NCBI GenBank assembly: GCA_028287345.1
Contig: JAQBPV010000152.1
Span: forward strand, 1-47,691
Direction: 5' to 3'
Origin: Gemmatimonadota bacterium
GTDB taxonomy: Bacteria > Gemmatimonadota > Gemmatimonadetes > Gemmatimonadales > Gemmatimonadaceae
DNA length: 47,691 nt
Part shown: in pieces, positions 23,679 through 32,487 of the stretch
Layout of the letters: each line of letters starts with the position of its first letter
How positions within the stretch are numbered: the stretch's first letter is position 1
The notes under the pieces: generated by a model
Databases searched by the model: none
What the model was told of the DNA's origin: nothing
What the model saw: only the letters and a program-made list of their open reading frames with translations
Translations under genes and position numbers: made by a program

Positions 23679-25832
23679 ATGGCATCCTTCCGTCGAGCAC
23701 TCCACACCTTTCGCACCGCAACGTCGGTGTCCGCGGCGCGTCCCGCTTACGCCGCGGGACTTCGCGCGTCGCTCGCGACCGTGGTACCGCTTGCCGTCGG
23801 CCAATATCTCGGACACGCCGGCGCCGCCACATGGATGAGCCTCGGTGGGTTCAACGGCGCCCTGTCCGACAAGGGCGGTTCGTACAGGGCGCGCGCGCAG
23901 ACGATGACGGCATTGCTCGTCGCCGGCGCCATCGCCGCCACGCTCGGCACTATCGCGCATGGACGACTGCTCCCGCAGCTCGTCATCACGTTCGTCTTCG
24001 CGTTCGTCTGCTGCCTGCTGCGCGTGTGGGGCAATCCGGGCATCAGCGTCGGCGGGGCGTCGCTCACCGTCTACGTCGTCGCACTCGCGATTCCTGCAGA
24101 GCAGGCATCAGACCTCTGGGCGCGCGCGGCGTACGTCGTGATCGGTGGCTTGTGGGCGATGGCCATTGCACTCGTCGTGTGGCCGCTGCGGCCATACAGG
24201 CCGGCCCGCATCGCGATCTCCAACTGCTATAACGCGCTGGCGAATTATGTCGATCACGTCGCCGCGTCGGTGAAAGTGCAGCGAACCGCGGAGTGGCCGG
24301 TTGTGCTGTCCTCGACGCCGATCGCCACGGTGCGCACGGCGCTCGAGGAGGCTGGCGCCATTCTCGTCCAACTGCGCCGCGGACGTCCCGGCAAGGTGGA
24401 TCGCGGGGAGCGATTGCTCATTATCACCGAGTCGGCGGATCAGGTCTTCGCGCACATGGTTGCGCTGGGCGAGACGCTGCGCGGCGCGGTTCGCCATGAC
24501 GTGCTGCACGAGAGAGGCCTGGAGCTGATCCGCGCGGTCGCTGCGACAGCGCGTGAGATGGCAGCCAGCGTTCTGATCGAGAGCGACGCGCCGCGCATCG
24601 AGGTGACCTGGAGTGGCGAGCCGCTGCGTACACTCATTCGCGCGCTGCCACCTGAAAGCGTGGATCCACACTATGAGCAGGCTGCGGTGATTCTCGATCG
24701 CGCGGCGCAGTTCGCGAGCGCGGCGGCGGTGACACTCGAGGTCGTGAACGGCGGCCAGGTCGACGCGAATGTGTCATCGCTGGTGCCGGCGCGTGCACCG
24801 GCGGCCGAGGAGATAGTCGAGGAGAACGCGCTCTGGGATCAGATCCAGGCCCTCCTTTCACCGGGCTCATTGATCGTTCGCTTCGCGCTTCGCGTAGCCG
24901 TGGTGACGACGATCGCCGTCGCTCTGTCGGAGCTCCTCGAGCTGAAGCACGGCTACTGGCTCACGATCACCGCGATCGTCATCCTGCAGCCGTACACTGG
25001 CGTGACGCTGACCCGCGCGGTGCAGCGCGTACTGGGGACGGTGCTTGGCGCGTTGATCGCCGCCGGATTCGGCGCGTATTTTCACGATTCTCGCGCCATT
25101 CTCGTGTTGGCCACGGTGTTCGTCGCGTGCTGCGTGGCGCTGTTGCCGGTGAACTACGCGGCGTTCTCCGTGTTCCTCACGCCGACGTTCGTCCTGCTGG
25201 CCGAGGCCAGCGCCGGCGATTGGAATCTCGCCGAGACACGCGTGCTCATGACGCTGCTGGGTGGCGCACTGGCGCTCGCGGGCGCGCGATTCCTGTGGCC
25301 GAGTCCGGAGCGTACGCGCTTTCCGGCATATGGAGCGGCGGCGATGCGCGCCAACGCCGCGTATCTCGGCGTCGTCATTGACCGCTTCGATGATCGAAGC
25401 CAGGTCGCCAGCGAGGCGATGCGGGCGGCACGCCGAGCGGTCGGCTTGGCGACGGTGAATGCCGAAGAATCTCTTCAGCGCGCGCTCACTGAGTCACACG
25501 GCGACGAACGCCCGCTCGCGCCGGCGCTGACATGCCTCGCGTACACGCGGCGATTCACCGCCTCGGTGGCTGCGCTGGCGATCGCCCGGCATGCAGCCGA
25601 TGGCAGCACGAGTGCGGCACTGCAGCCAGTTCGTTTGGTTTTGGCGCCGGTGCTCGAGGACCTCGCCGAAGCACTGGAAAGTGGCAGGATGCCTGTCGAA
25701 CTCCCGCGTATGGACGCGCCGCTTTCGCGGGAACCGACATCGCTGATCGTGAAGGCACGGGTAGAGCGGCTCGCTCGCCAGGTAGCAACGCTCCACGACG
25801 CAGTTGCGCGCATGGGACCGCAGGCCGCGTGA
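23679..25832 (+). CDS. FUSC family inner-membrane transporter
   Basis: A 717-residue protein with the duplicated YccS/AaeB-type layout: an N-terminal membrane block (about residues 25-170), a long soluble middle (about 175-395), a second membrane block (about 400-545, KHGYWLTITAIVILQPYTGVTL is the FUSC signature) and a soluble C-terminal tail of about 165 residues. The family exports aromatic acids or has uncharacterised roles in envelope physiology. AGGAAGGG lies directly upstream of the ATG. It follows the MarR-controlled dioxygenase operon but is separated from it by the repeat, so shared regulation is uncertain. Confidence 0.85.
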   Translation: MASFRRALHTFRTATSVSAARPAYAAGLRASLATVVPLAVGQYLGHAGAATWMSLGGFNGALSDKGGSYRARAQTMTALLVAGAIAATLGTIAHGRLLPQLVITFVFAFVCCLLRVWGNPGISVGGASLTVYVVALAIPAEQASDLWARAAYVVIGGLWAMAIALVVWPLRPYRPARIAISNCYNALANYVDHVAASVKVQRTAEWPVVLSSTPIATVRTALEEAGAILVQLRRGRPGKVDRGERLLIITESADQVFAHMVALGETLRGAVRHDVLHERGLELIRAVAATAREMAASVLIESDAPRIEVTWSGEPLRTLIRALPPESVDPHYEQAAVILDRAAQFASAAAVTLEVVNGGQVDANVSSLVPARAPAAEEIVEENALWDQIQALLSPGSLIVRFALRVAVVTTIAVALSELLELKHGYWLTITAIVILQPYTGVTLTRAVQRVLGTVLGALIAAGFGAYFHDSRAILVLATVFVACCVALLPVNYAAFSVFLTPTFVLLAEASAGDWNLAETRVLMTLLGGALALAGARFLWPSPERTRFPAYGAAAMRANAAYLGVVIDRFDDRSQVASEAMRAARRAVGLATVNAEESLQRALTESHGDERPLAPALTCLAYTRRFTASVAALAIARHAADGSTSAALQPVRLVLAPVLEDLAEALESGRMPVELPRMDAPLSREPTSLIVKARVERLARQVATLHDAVARMGPQAA

Positions 25833-25863
25833 TCGAGCTCGACCAAGGAACGGTCTTTGCGCC

Positions 25864-26448
25864 ATGTTTTCGTGTTCGCCGCCGAAGCCTCTGGTTTCTG
25901 CGGCCCTTTCCTCCTTCCGCCAAGGCGACGTGGCCGCACGGACGTTCGAAGACTCGTCTGGAACAGTGTGGGAAGTCTTCGAAGTGCATCGCGCTTCGGA
26001 AGCGCCGCGAGGCGTGTCCGCGGGACTGGAAGGAGGCTGGCTGGCCTTCGTCAGCGCGAGTGGCAAGCGTCGGCTTGCGCCCTATCCGCCCACGTGGGAA
26101 AGCGTGTCTGAGCCAGAGCTCGAGCAACTCTGTGAATCCGCGCGGCGCGCCAATCCAACTCAGCTACCGATAGGCGGCCCGAGAGCGCGCGTGCCGCGCG
26201 TCGTGGAGTCGGAGACTCCACCGCCCGATGAGAGCACGAGTCTCGTGCGGGACGCTGTGCGCGTATTCGCTCACGAAGCGCGCGCGTCTCGCCTTCCGGC
26301 GATCGAGGCGATGGTGCGGCTGAAGAACATGCTCGCCGAACGGTTCCTCAAGGAGGACGCTCCACCGGAGACTCGCGCCGATGCGTCGGATCTGCGCCGC
26401 GTGCGTCGCTGGTTCGTGGAGGCGTACTACTTCGAACGGCCGGCGTGA
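25864..26448 (+). CDS. Hypothetical protein
   Basis: A 194-residue soluble protein with no recognised family. The first half is compact and beta-like (VWEVFEVHR, GWLAFVSASGKRRLAPYPPTWESVSEPELEQLC); the second is helical, with ESTSLVRDAVRVFAHEARASRLPAIEAMVRLKNML. I start at the ATG 25864; an in-frame start at 25804 would overlap the FUSC stop. It converges on the HNH gene with no gap. Conservation in related genomes is plausible but unproven. Confidence 0.65.
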   Translation: MFSCSPPKPLVSAALSSFRQGDVAARTFEDSSGTVWEVFEVHRASEAPRGVSAGLEGGWLAFVSASGKRRLAPYPPTWESVSEPELEQLCESARRANPTQLPIGGPRARVPRVVESETPPPDESTSLVRDAVRVFAHEARASRLPAIEAMVRLKNMLAERFLKEDAPPETRADASDLRRVRRWFVEAYYFERPA

Positions 26449-26928
26449 CTAGTCGCGGTACGGCGATTCGTGATACGGTGACTCGTCGTCGGTCAGGAGA
26501 TCGTCGAATGTCTCCTTCACTCGCGGTAGCGGTGTGTCGCCATCGGGGGCTAGAGCCCGGATGAGGTCCACCAGCATGGGGCTGAGATGGGCACCGTAGC
26601 GGCGAAGCATCGATGCGCGCTCGCGCTTGCGGAGCAGGAAGGCAAGGATCGGCATGTCTGCCTTCGCGCCGTTGCAGTCCGTGCAGGCAAGGACGAGGTT
26701 GTCGCGCCGATCGTAGGCACTCTGGCCGCGTCGAGGTGCGACGTGGTCGAGCGTGATCGTCGTCGCGGAGACGCGACGGCCGCAGTAGGCGCAGACGGCG
26801 CCATGCTGCTGAATGAGCCAACGCTTGGTTTCGGCGTAGGCGGTGCGGCTTGTGGATGTGGACGTCAGTTGGGTGGCGGCGGTGCCGCGCCCCCTGCGTC
26901 GGGTCGAACGTTTTCGTGGAGTCGTCAC
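26449..26928 (-). CDS. HNH endonuclease family protein
   Basis: A small nuclease with a zinc-ribbon HNH domain: first knuckle CAYCG, catalytic core LDHVAPRRGQSAYDRRDNLVLACTDCNGAK (D-H, N, second C-x-x-C and a late H/N), then a helical tail. A very basic N-terminus (TTPRKRSTRRRGRG) could bind DNA. Start choice is uncertain: GTG at 26928 (159 residues) or GTG at 27018 (189 residues), neither with a clear Shine-Dalgarno. HNH proteins without neighbours may be housekeeping DNA-processing or defence nucleases; no restriction partner is present. Confidence 0.82.
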   Translation of the reverse strand: MTTPRKRSTRRRGRGTAATQLTSTSTSRTAYAETKRWLIQQHGAVCAYCGRRVSATTITLDHVAPRRGQSAYDRRDNLVLACTDCNGAKADMPILAFLLRKRERASMLRRYGAHLSPMLVDLIRALAPDGDTPLPRVKETFDDLLTDDESPYHESPYRD

Positions 26929-27172
26929 AACGGCGGGAAAATCGCGGCCGGTAGATTGGGCCGCTCGAGAAACATGGTAGCGTCGATCAAAGGACGACCG
27001 ATGCAATGCCAGCGCCACGCGGAAGTCGGCGGGGGTCGCACATAAGCTACACTGCCAGGCCGCCGATCGTTCCTGAGGCGCCGCTATCGGTCCCGTTCGC
27101 CAGCGGTGGCGAAACCGGCGCGCGCCGGGTTAGAGTGAAGGAGGAGTTCACGGGCTCAACCAGGTCCCAAGG

Positions 27173-28159
27173 GTGCGACGACGCATGCTCCTGCCAACTC
27201 GATGGGCTCTATTCTGTGCTGTAGTGGGTGCCGCAGGCTGTCGCAGCGGACAGCCCGGCGCGTCGTTCGCGGGCGCCTCGCTGCTCATGCCATCGTCCGA
27301 AGCGGAAGCCGCCCACGACGAGCTGCTGCGCGCCGATATCGCCCGCGCTGATTCCGTCGCGCGGCGCGGATTCGCCGAGGGGCTGGCGAGCAACTTCGCC
27401 AGCGACGTGCTCTACCTGCGCGGCGGACTTCCAATTCTGCGCGGAGCCCTCGCTGCTCGCGCGGTGATGTCGGCAGAGTCGCTGGGTACCAACGCGACCG
27501 CGCGGTGGCAACCCGTGCGCGCCGAGACGAGCGGCGACCACAAGAGTGGCTATACGTACGGCTACGCCATCTATGGAGTAGCGCAGACCGGCGCCCCGGC
27601 ACTTCGCGTCGACCGGTACATCGCGTTCTGGCGAAAGGAGGCGGTGGGGTGGCGCATTGCAGGTTACGCGGAGACGTACGGTTCGCCTCCGCCGACAATG
27701 TCGCTGCCCGATGTCGCGGCGGATTCGGTTGTCGCTGACGTCCCGCTGTCGCGCCAGCGCGGGGCGCTCGAAGCCATCCGCGGGGCCGATACCGACTTCT
27801 CGCGCGACGCAACGAAGTTCGGAACCGGCGAGGCCTTCGGCCGATACGCCGCACAGGACGCGCAGATGTTCTCGGGACCGGGAGAGTTCATCACCGGACC
27901 GCGCGCCATCTCCGAATCGTTCGGCCCGCCCGGGGAGAAGAGTTCACTCGTCTGGCACCCCGTCGAAGGCGAGATAGCGAAGAGTGGCGATCTCGGATTC
28001 ACCGTCGGCAACGCGGTGTTCAACGGCGAGCGAGAGGATGGCGCACCGATCGTGCGGTACTCCAAGTACCTGACGGTCTGGAAGCGGCAGCGCGACGGCA
28101 GCTGGCGCTATGTGGTGGATGGAGGAAGCGCGCGCCCCGCACCGACGAACCACAACTGA
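27173..28159 (+). CDS. Lipoprotein with two NTF2-like (SnoaL/DUF4440) domains
   Basis: A 328-residue exported protein. The signal ends VVGAAGC (Cys23 from the GTG at 27173; an ATG at 27185 is an alternative start). Two copies of the DUF4440-type cone fold follow: about residues 45-160 (LLRADIARADSVARRGFAEGL, LPILRGALAARAVM, WRIAGYAETYG) and about 195-315 (EAIRGADTDFSRDATKFG, FITGPRAISESF, SWRYVVDGG). Tandem NTF2-like lipoproteins probably bind a small ligand; no enzyme activity is evident. It is followed by ompA after 20 nt. Confidence 0.8.
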   Translation: MRRRMLLPTRWALFCAVVGAAGCRSGQPGASFAGASLLMPSSEAEAAHDELLRADIARADSVARRGFAEGLASNFASDVLYLRGGLPILRGALAARAVMSAESLGTNATARWQPVRAETSGDHKSGYTYGYAIYGVAQTGAPALRVDRYIAFWRKEAVGWRIAGYAETYGSPPPTMSLPDVAADSVVADVPLSRQRGALEAIRGADTDFSRDATKFGTGEAFGRYAAQDAQMFSGPGEFITGPRAISESFGPPGEKSSLVWHPVEGEIAKSGDLGFTVGNAVFNGEREDGAPIVRYSKYLTVWKRQRDGSWRYVVDGGSARPAPTNHN

Positions 28160-28179
28160 ACTCGCCGTGGAGAAGTGAA

Positions 28180-29301
28180 GTGAACGTCCGCCGTTTCGTC
28201 GCGCCCGCATTGCTCGGGATCGCGTTGATTCATCCCTCGCGAGCAGTGGCGCAACGTGCTGGTGCCGTCGAGCTGGGCGGTTTTCTTCAGCTCGACCGAT
28301 TGCACGCATCGCTCCTGACGAAGCGCATCGGCGGCGGCGCCGGTGGCCGCGCCGGTGTGTTCATCTGGGATCGCTGGCAACTCGAGGGCGAGGCTTCGTA
28401 CTCGCAGTCCGACCCCGAGCCATCACGCGTCTCCAAGGCGCAGATCAACTACTTCGTCGGCCGGCTGAACTACAATGTGCCATGGGGCGCCATGGCGGGT
28501 AACGCCGTGATCCTGAGCGCCGGCGCCGGACAGAGCCACATCGACCGGCAATCGGACCTCGTTCTCTCGCCAGCGATCGGCCTGCGCGCGATGCTGGCGA
28601 ATGCGCTTGCCATTCGCTTCGACGTTGCGAGCATGATCGTGCCGAATGCGAAGCGTCAATTCGTCAGTCCGGGCGGCGGAGTGGGGACGACCTCGAAATC
28701 GTACGCGAACTATCAGGCCCGCGCGGGACTGAGCCTTCTGCTCGGCGCCGCGCGCAAGGTCGAGCCAGTCGTCCCGATTCGCGAGGCGGTCGTCGTGGAC
28801 AACCGCGAGGCGGAGCTGGCGCGGGCGCGTCGGGATTCGATCGACCGAGCGAATCGTTTGCGGCAGGATTCCATCGACGCGGCGAATCGCGCGCGTGCGG
28901 CGCGAGCAGCCGCCGCTCGTGCGATTCCCGACGCGCGCTCCCTGATCAACGCGCCGATCTACTTCGACTACGATCAATCGGAGATTCGCGGCGACGCGCG
29001 AGACGCACTCGACGCCAAGCTTCCGCTGCTCCGCGCGAATCCCGCGATGCGAATACGCATCGAAGGAAACACGGACGCCCGGGGCTCGAATGAATACAAC
29101 ATCGCACTCGGCCTACGCCGGGCGAATGCGGCGCGCCGATATCTCGTGGCGCAGGGGATCGACAACACGCGCTTCGACGTCGTGAGTTACGGAGAGGAAC
29201 GGAGCGTCGATCAGGGCACGACGGAAGCCGCCTACGCAAAGAATCGGCGCGATGACTTCGTCATCACCATCGGTGGAGACGACATCCGCTTGCCGCTGTA
29301 G
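28180..29301 (+). CDS. OmpA family outer-membrane protein
   Basis: A 373-residue protein with a signal peptide (ending about SRAVAQ), an N-terminal beta-barrel (about residues 25-190), a charged helical linker with the repeated motif DSIDxANR (twice, about residues 217-240), and a C-terminal OmpA/Pal peptidoglycan-binding domain: APIYFDYDQSEIRGDA, EGNTDARGSNEYNIALGLRRANAARRYL. The conserved D and R for diaminopimelate binding are visible. It starts at GTG with GGAGAA upstream. It anchors the outer membrane to the wall. It is probably in an operon with the preceding lipoprotein gene. Confidence 0.92.
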   Translation: MNVRRFVAPALLGIALIHPSRAVAQRAGAVELGGFLQLDRLHASLLTKRIGGGAGGRAGVFIWDRWQLEGEASYSQSDPEPSRVSKAQINYFVGRLNYNVPWGAMAGNAVILSAGAGQSHIDRQSDLVLSPAIGLRAMLANALAIRFDVASMIVPNAKRQFVSPGGGVGTTSKSYANYQARAGLSLLLGAARKVEPVVPIREAVVVDNREAELARARRDSIDRANRLRQDSIDAANRARAARAAAARAIPDARSLINAPIYFDYDQSEIRGDARDALDAKLPLLRANPAMRIRIEGNTDARGSNEYNIALGLRRANAARRYLVAQGIDNTRFDVVSYGEERSVDQGTTEAAYAKNRRDDFVITIGGDDIRLPL

Positions 29302-29484
29302 CGCCAACGAAGCGTCGTTTGAACAGTCGCCTCGTGCCCATCGCCGCCGGGATATTGCCCGTTCTGAGGAATGTTTAGTTACAAATGCATGCATCGGTGA
29401 CTTAATGCCTTTGCGAGGGGTGGTGTCTGTACTACCTGCCGTCGCTGGCGTTCGTGCTCGCACTACCCACCTCTCGCACAGGAC
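29302..29484 (+). promoter_or_regulatory. Upstream region of the CHRD operon
   Basis: These 183 bases carry no gene. An AT-rich stretch near 29370-29400 is the likely promoter area (TTTAGTTAC, GTGACTTAAT), but no element can be assigned confidently. Confidence 0.35.
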
Positions 29485-30009
29485 ATGTCCATGCTGCTAC
29501 GCGCAAGAACTCTGATTGTCGCGATCGTTGCCGTCGCCGCCATCGTCGCGTGCGGAAGTGATGATCCCGTTCAGCCCGTGTCGAAGATCGTGACCTTCAA
29601 GGCCACGATGAATTCGGCGGCTGAAGTCCAGCAAAATCCCGTGGTGGGTCCGGGCACCGGGACGTTCACAGCAACGCTCGATACCTCAACGAACGTGTTC
29701 ACGTATGACGTGACGTTCAGCGGACTTACCGCCAACGTGACGCTCGGGCACATCCACGGACCGGCGACGACGGCCGTTAGCTCCGGCACCACGATCAACT
29801 TTCAGACACTTGCCGGCGCCACCTTCACGACTGGCGTCACGTCGGGCACGGCACACGGCACCACGACCCTCAATGCGGCGAACCAGATCACGGCGACGAT
29901 CAACGGCGACTCCCTGAGGAAGCTGCTGTTCGCGGGGCTCACCTACGCCAACATCCACACAACCGCGTTTACCGGCGGCGAGATCCGCGGGCAGATCACC
30001 AAGCAGTAG
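29485..30009 (+). CDS. CHRD domain lipoprotein
   Basis: A 174-residue protein with a lipoprotein signal (VAAIVACGSDD) and one CHRD domain: FKATMNSAAEVQQNPVVGPGTGTF, VTLGHIHGPA and YANIHTTAFTGGEIRGQITKQ are the family signatures. CHRD domains occur in chordin and in many bacterial secreted proteins; their bacterial role is unsettled. The protein lacks cysteines after the lipidated one. It is first in a run with the beta-barrel gene (22-nt gap) and a second CHRD gene (1-nt overlap), which suggests a joint surface function. Confidence 0.9.
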   Translation: MSMLLRARTLIVAIVAVAAIVACGSDDPVQPVSKIVTFKATMNSAAEVQQNPVVGPGTGTFTATLDTSTNVFTYDVTFSGLTANVTLGHIHGPATTAVSSGTTINFQTLAGATFTTGVTSGTAHGTTTLNAANQITATINGDSLRKLLFAGLTYANIHTTAFTGGEIRGQITKQ

Positions 30010-30031
30010 CACCACTTCCCCCGTAGCGGCG

Positions 30032-31384
30032 ATGTCCATCGTTCGTGCGGGGTTTCGTGTCATAACGACTGCCGCTGCCCTCTCTGCTGGAGGGCAGCGG
30101 CTTCTTGCGCAACACGACATGGCGTCGATGCAGCCGTCATCGGCGGCGACGCCTGGCGCGATGACGATGTCAGGAACGTCCTGGATTCCCGATTCGTCGC
30201 AGCCGATGCGCGCACACACGTGGCAGGCGAATGCGTGGACGCTGTCTGCGCACGGCGCCGCGTCGCTGAGCTACGACGAACAGCGCACCAAGCGCGGCGG
30301 CCGCCAGTTCGGCCTCATCGATGGGGAAATGCTCATGGCGTCGCGACCCATGGGCAGCGGTCATCTCGAGTTGCGCGCGATGACGAGCCTCGAGCAATCA
30401 GTGATCGGCGGAAGTGGCTATCCGGAGCTGTTGCAGACCGGCGGCACATACAGACACGCCGTCATTCACGACCGCCAACATCCGCATGCGGGCGTCATGG
30501 AACTCGCCGCGCTCGTTGACCAGCCGATCGTTGCCGGTGCAGCGCTGTTCCTCTATGCAGGCCTCGTCGGCGAGCCGTCAGCAGGACCCGTTGCGTACAT
30601 GCATCGGCCGTCGGCGGAGTTCGATCCAGCGGCGCCGATCGGGCATCATTGGCAGGATGCGAGTCACGGCAGCTTTGGCGTCGTCACGGCTGGCCTGCAC
30701 ACGCGGACCCTGCAGCTCGAAGCGTCGACGTTCAATGCGCGTGAGGCCGACGAGACGCATCCGGTCGTCGACTTTCGCGATGCGAAGCTCGATTCCTATA
30801 GCGGACGTGTGAGTTGGGCTCCCGCCTCTCGCCTCGTCGTGTCGTCGTGGTGGGCGTATCTTTCATCGCATGAGCGCCTCGACACGACCACCAGAATGCA
30901 TCGGTACGGTGCGTCGGTGATGACGTCGCACCCGCTGGGCGGCGGACGTCTTCTGTCGACGACAGTGATCTGGGGAATGAACCTTCACCACCACTCCGGA
31001 GCGAGTCACCTCGTGCTCCATGGCGGTCCGGATGCCTCGCCGCATCATCACTCGTCGAGCATGCTCGCCGAGGCGAATGTCAGCGTCCATGGCAACACGC
31101 AGGTATTCGCACGGGCCGAGCGGGTGCAGAAGAGCGGCGAAGAGCTCGGGTTTCTGGGCGGAGACCTGACGGAGTCGTACGACATCCGCGTCATCAGCGC
31201 TGGTGCGGCGCGGCGCATGACGACGTTCAGCGCAATTGACGTACTGCTCGGTGCGCGCGGTGCAGTGAACTTCGTGCCCGCCTCGCTGTTGGCGACATAC
31301 GGAACGCGCACGCCGGTGGGCTTCTTCCTGTATCTGCAGCTGCGACCTTCCGTAGCGAGTGCGCATGGAATGGCCGCGCACTGA
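30032..31384 (+). CDS. Outer-membrane beta-barrel protein, metal-locus type
   Basis: A 450-residue protein with an N-terminal signal and a short His/Met stretch (AQHDMASMQ), then alternating beta-barrel sequence. Blocks such as HDRQHPHAGVMELAALVDQP, LFLYAGLVGEPSAGPVAYMHRPSA and GHHWQDASHGSFGVVTAGLHTRT match a family that I recall next to copper or other metal efflux genes in Proteobacteria and Acidobacteria. The many His residues (LHHHSG, PHHHSSS) in loops could bind metal. No efflux genes adjoin here. It lies between two CHRD genes, and the downstream one starts inside its stop. Confidence 0.8.
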   Translation: MSIVRAGFRVITTAAALSAGGQRLLAQHDMASMQPSSAATPGAMTMSGTSWIPDSSQPMRAHTWQANAWTLSAHGAASLSYDEQRTKRGGRQFGLIDGEMLMASRPMGSGHLELRAMTSLEQSVIGGSGYPELLQTGGTYRHAVIHDRQHPHAGVMELAALVDQPIVAGAALFLYAGLVGEPSAGPVAYMHRPSAEFDPAAPIGHHWQDASHGSFGVVTAGLHTRTLQLEASTFNAREADETHPVVDFRDAKLDSYSGRVSWAPASRLVVSSWWAYLSSHERLDTTTRMHRYGASVMTSHPLGGGRLLSTTVIWGMNLHHHSGASHLVLHGGPDASPHHHSSSMLAEANVSVHGNTQVFARAERVQKSGEELGFLGGDLTESYDIRVISAGAARRMTTFSAIDVLLGARGAVNFVPASLLATYGTRTPVGFFLYLQLRPSVASAHGMAAH

Positions 31385-31854
31385 TGATGAGGCAACGCTC
31401 GGTCGCCGTGATGTCGATCGCGCTGCTGAGCAGCTGCGGGAGTGACAACGCGATGGCGTCGCAGAACGCGACGTACGTGGCCACGCTCGTCGGCGCGCGC
31501 GAGGTGCCTGCAGTGCAGACCGCGGCGAGCGGAGTAGCGACGCTGACGCGTACCGGCGCCATCGTGGCGTACAGCGTGTCGGCCACGGGATTCACCACGC
31601 CGCTGACGGTAGGACACATTCAGATCGGTCGTGCGGGAGTGATCGGATCGGTGATCGTGACGTTCGTGATCGTGGCACAATCGGGTACCGTGGCGACCGG
31701 AACGATCGACCTCTCGGGGCAGATCACGCAGGGAAACATCACCATTTCCGGCGACTCGCTGGGAACGCTCTTCGACAACGGAAACGCGTACGTGAACCTT
31801 CATACGGCCGCCTTTCCCGGTGGCGAGATTCGGGGGCAGATCGTCAGACAGTAG
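31384..31854 (+). CDS. CHRD domain lipoprotein, divergent copy
   Basis: 156 residues. The short signal ends SIALLSSCGSD; the CHRD core is YVATLVGAREVPAVQTAASGVATL, VGHIQIG and YVNLHTAAFPGGEIRGQIVRQ. Compared with the first copy, the central GHIHGPA has changed to GHIQIGRAG, so the second His of that motif is lost. TGATG overlaps the previous stop by one base, with tandem ATG codons. Translational coupling to the barrel protein indicates that the two are made together. Confidence 0.9.
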   Translation: MMRQRSVAVMSIALLSSCGSDNAMASQNATYVATLVGAREVPAVQTAASGVATLTRTGAIVAYSVSATGFTTPLTVGHIQIGRAGVIGSVIVTFVIVAQSGTVATGTIDLSGQITQGNITISGDSLGTLFDNGNAYVNLHTAAFPGGEIRGQIVRQ

Positions 31855-31947
31855 TGGGGTGGGGAACAGTCCCCGGATGCCGAGGTACTGAGGTAGCGCC
31901 GACGGCGGCACCTCGTGGGCTTTCTCGAGTTGGTGGAGGCAGTTTCG

Positions 31948-32457
31948 ATGCGTGGACTCGTCGCTACGACGTTGGTCGCCCTGAGCCTTGCGACCGCGGT
32001 ACAGGCCCAGGAACCGGCGAAGCGCTCGTCGTCTCCGCCACCTGCCCCAAAGCCCGCAGCCGCGCGACCACGCGTGGGCTATGCTGGAACGCCGACGCCA
32101 CCTCCTGCACCTGTGCAGGTGAGCCAGCCGCAGGTCTACTACTCGCCGAACGGATACGCCGTCTCGGGCGCACAGTATCTGGTTCTCTCCGACGGCTCGG
32201 TGCAGGTGAACTTCGGCAACGGCTACGAGCGCGTGCTACGCCAGTGCGGGCAGGGCAACAACGTCAACGCGGCGGAGGCCCAGCGGAACGCCACGGGCCG
32301 CGACGCTCTCGGCCGCATCCTGCCGCCGCCCGGCATCGCTGCGCTGCAGGCCGGCTCGCGCGGGCAGATGTCCGGCAACGCGCCGGCACGCAATGCACAG
32401 GCGTGCTATCGCCACGACGGTCGTGGGCGTGCCGAAGTCGTGACGAGCGGCTACTGA
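31948..32457 (+). CDS. Secreted Pro-rich hypothetical protein
   Basis: 169 residues starting at the ATG 31948, chosen for GGAGG eight nt upstream and a clean signal peptide (RGLVATTLVALSLATAVQA-QE). The mature part begins with a Pro/Ala/Lys-rich linker (SSPPPAPKPAAARP) and holds GYAVSGAQYLVLSDGSVQVNFGNGYERV, then ends with a small cysteine pair (C near 117 and 155). No family recognised. It follows the CHRD/barrel/CHRD run in the same direction and may belong to it. Confidence 0.7.
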   Translation: MRGLVATTLVALSLATAVQAQEPAKRSSSPPPAPKPAAARPRVGYAGTPTPPPAPVQVSQPQVYYSPNGYAVSGAQYLVLSDGSVQVNFGNGYERVLRQCGQGNNVNAAEAQRNATGRDALGRILPPPGIAALQAGSRGQMSGNAPARNAQACYRHDGRGRAEVVTSGY

Positions 32458-32487
32458 AGCTGCGGTAGTAGCCTCACCGCGCTCGGT

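Noticed and set aside
26449-27018. HNH protein as part of a restriction or defence island
   Set aside because: No methylase, helicase or toxin neighbours; the surrounding genes are ordinary envelope proteins.
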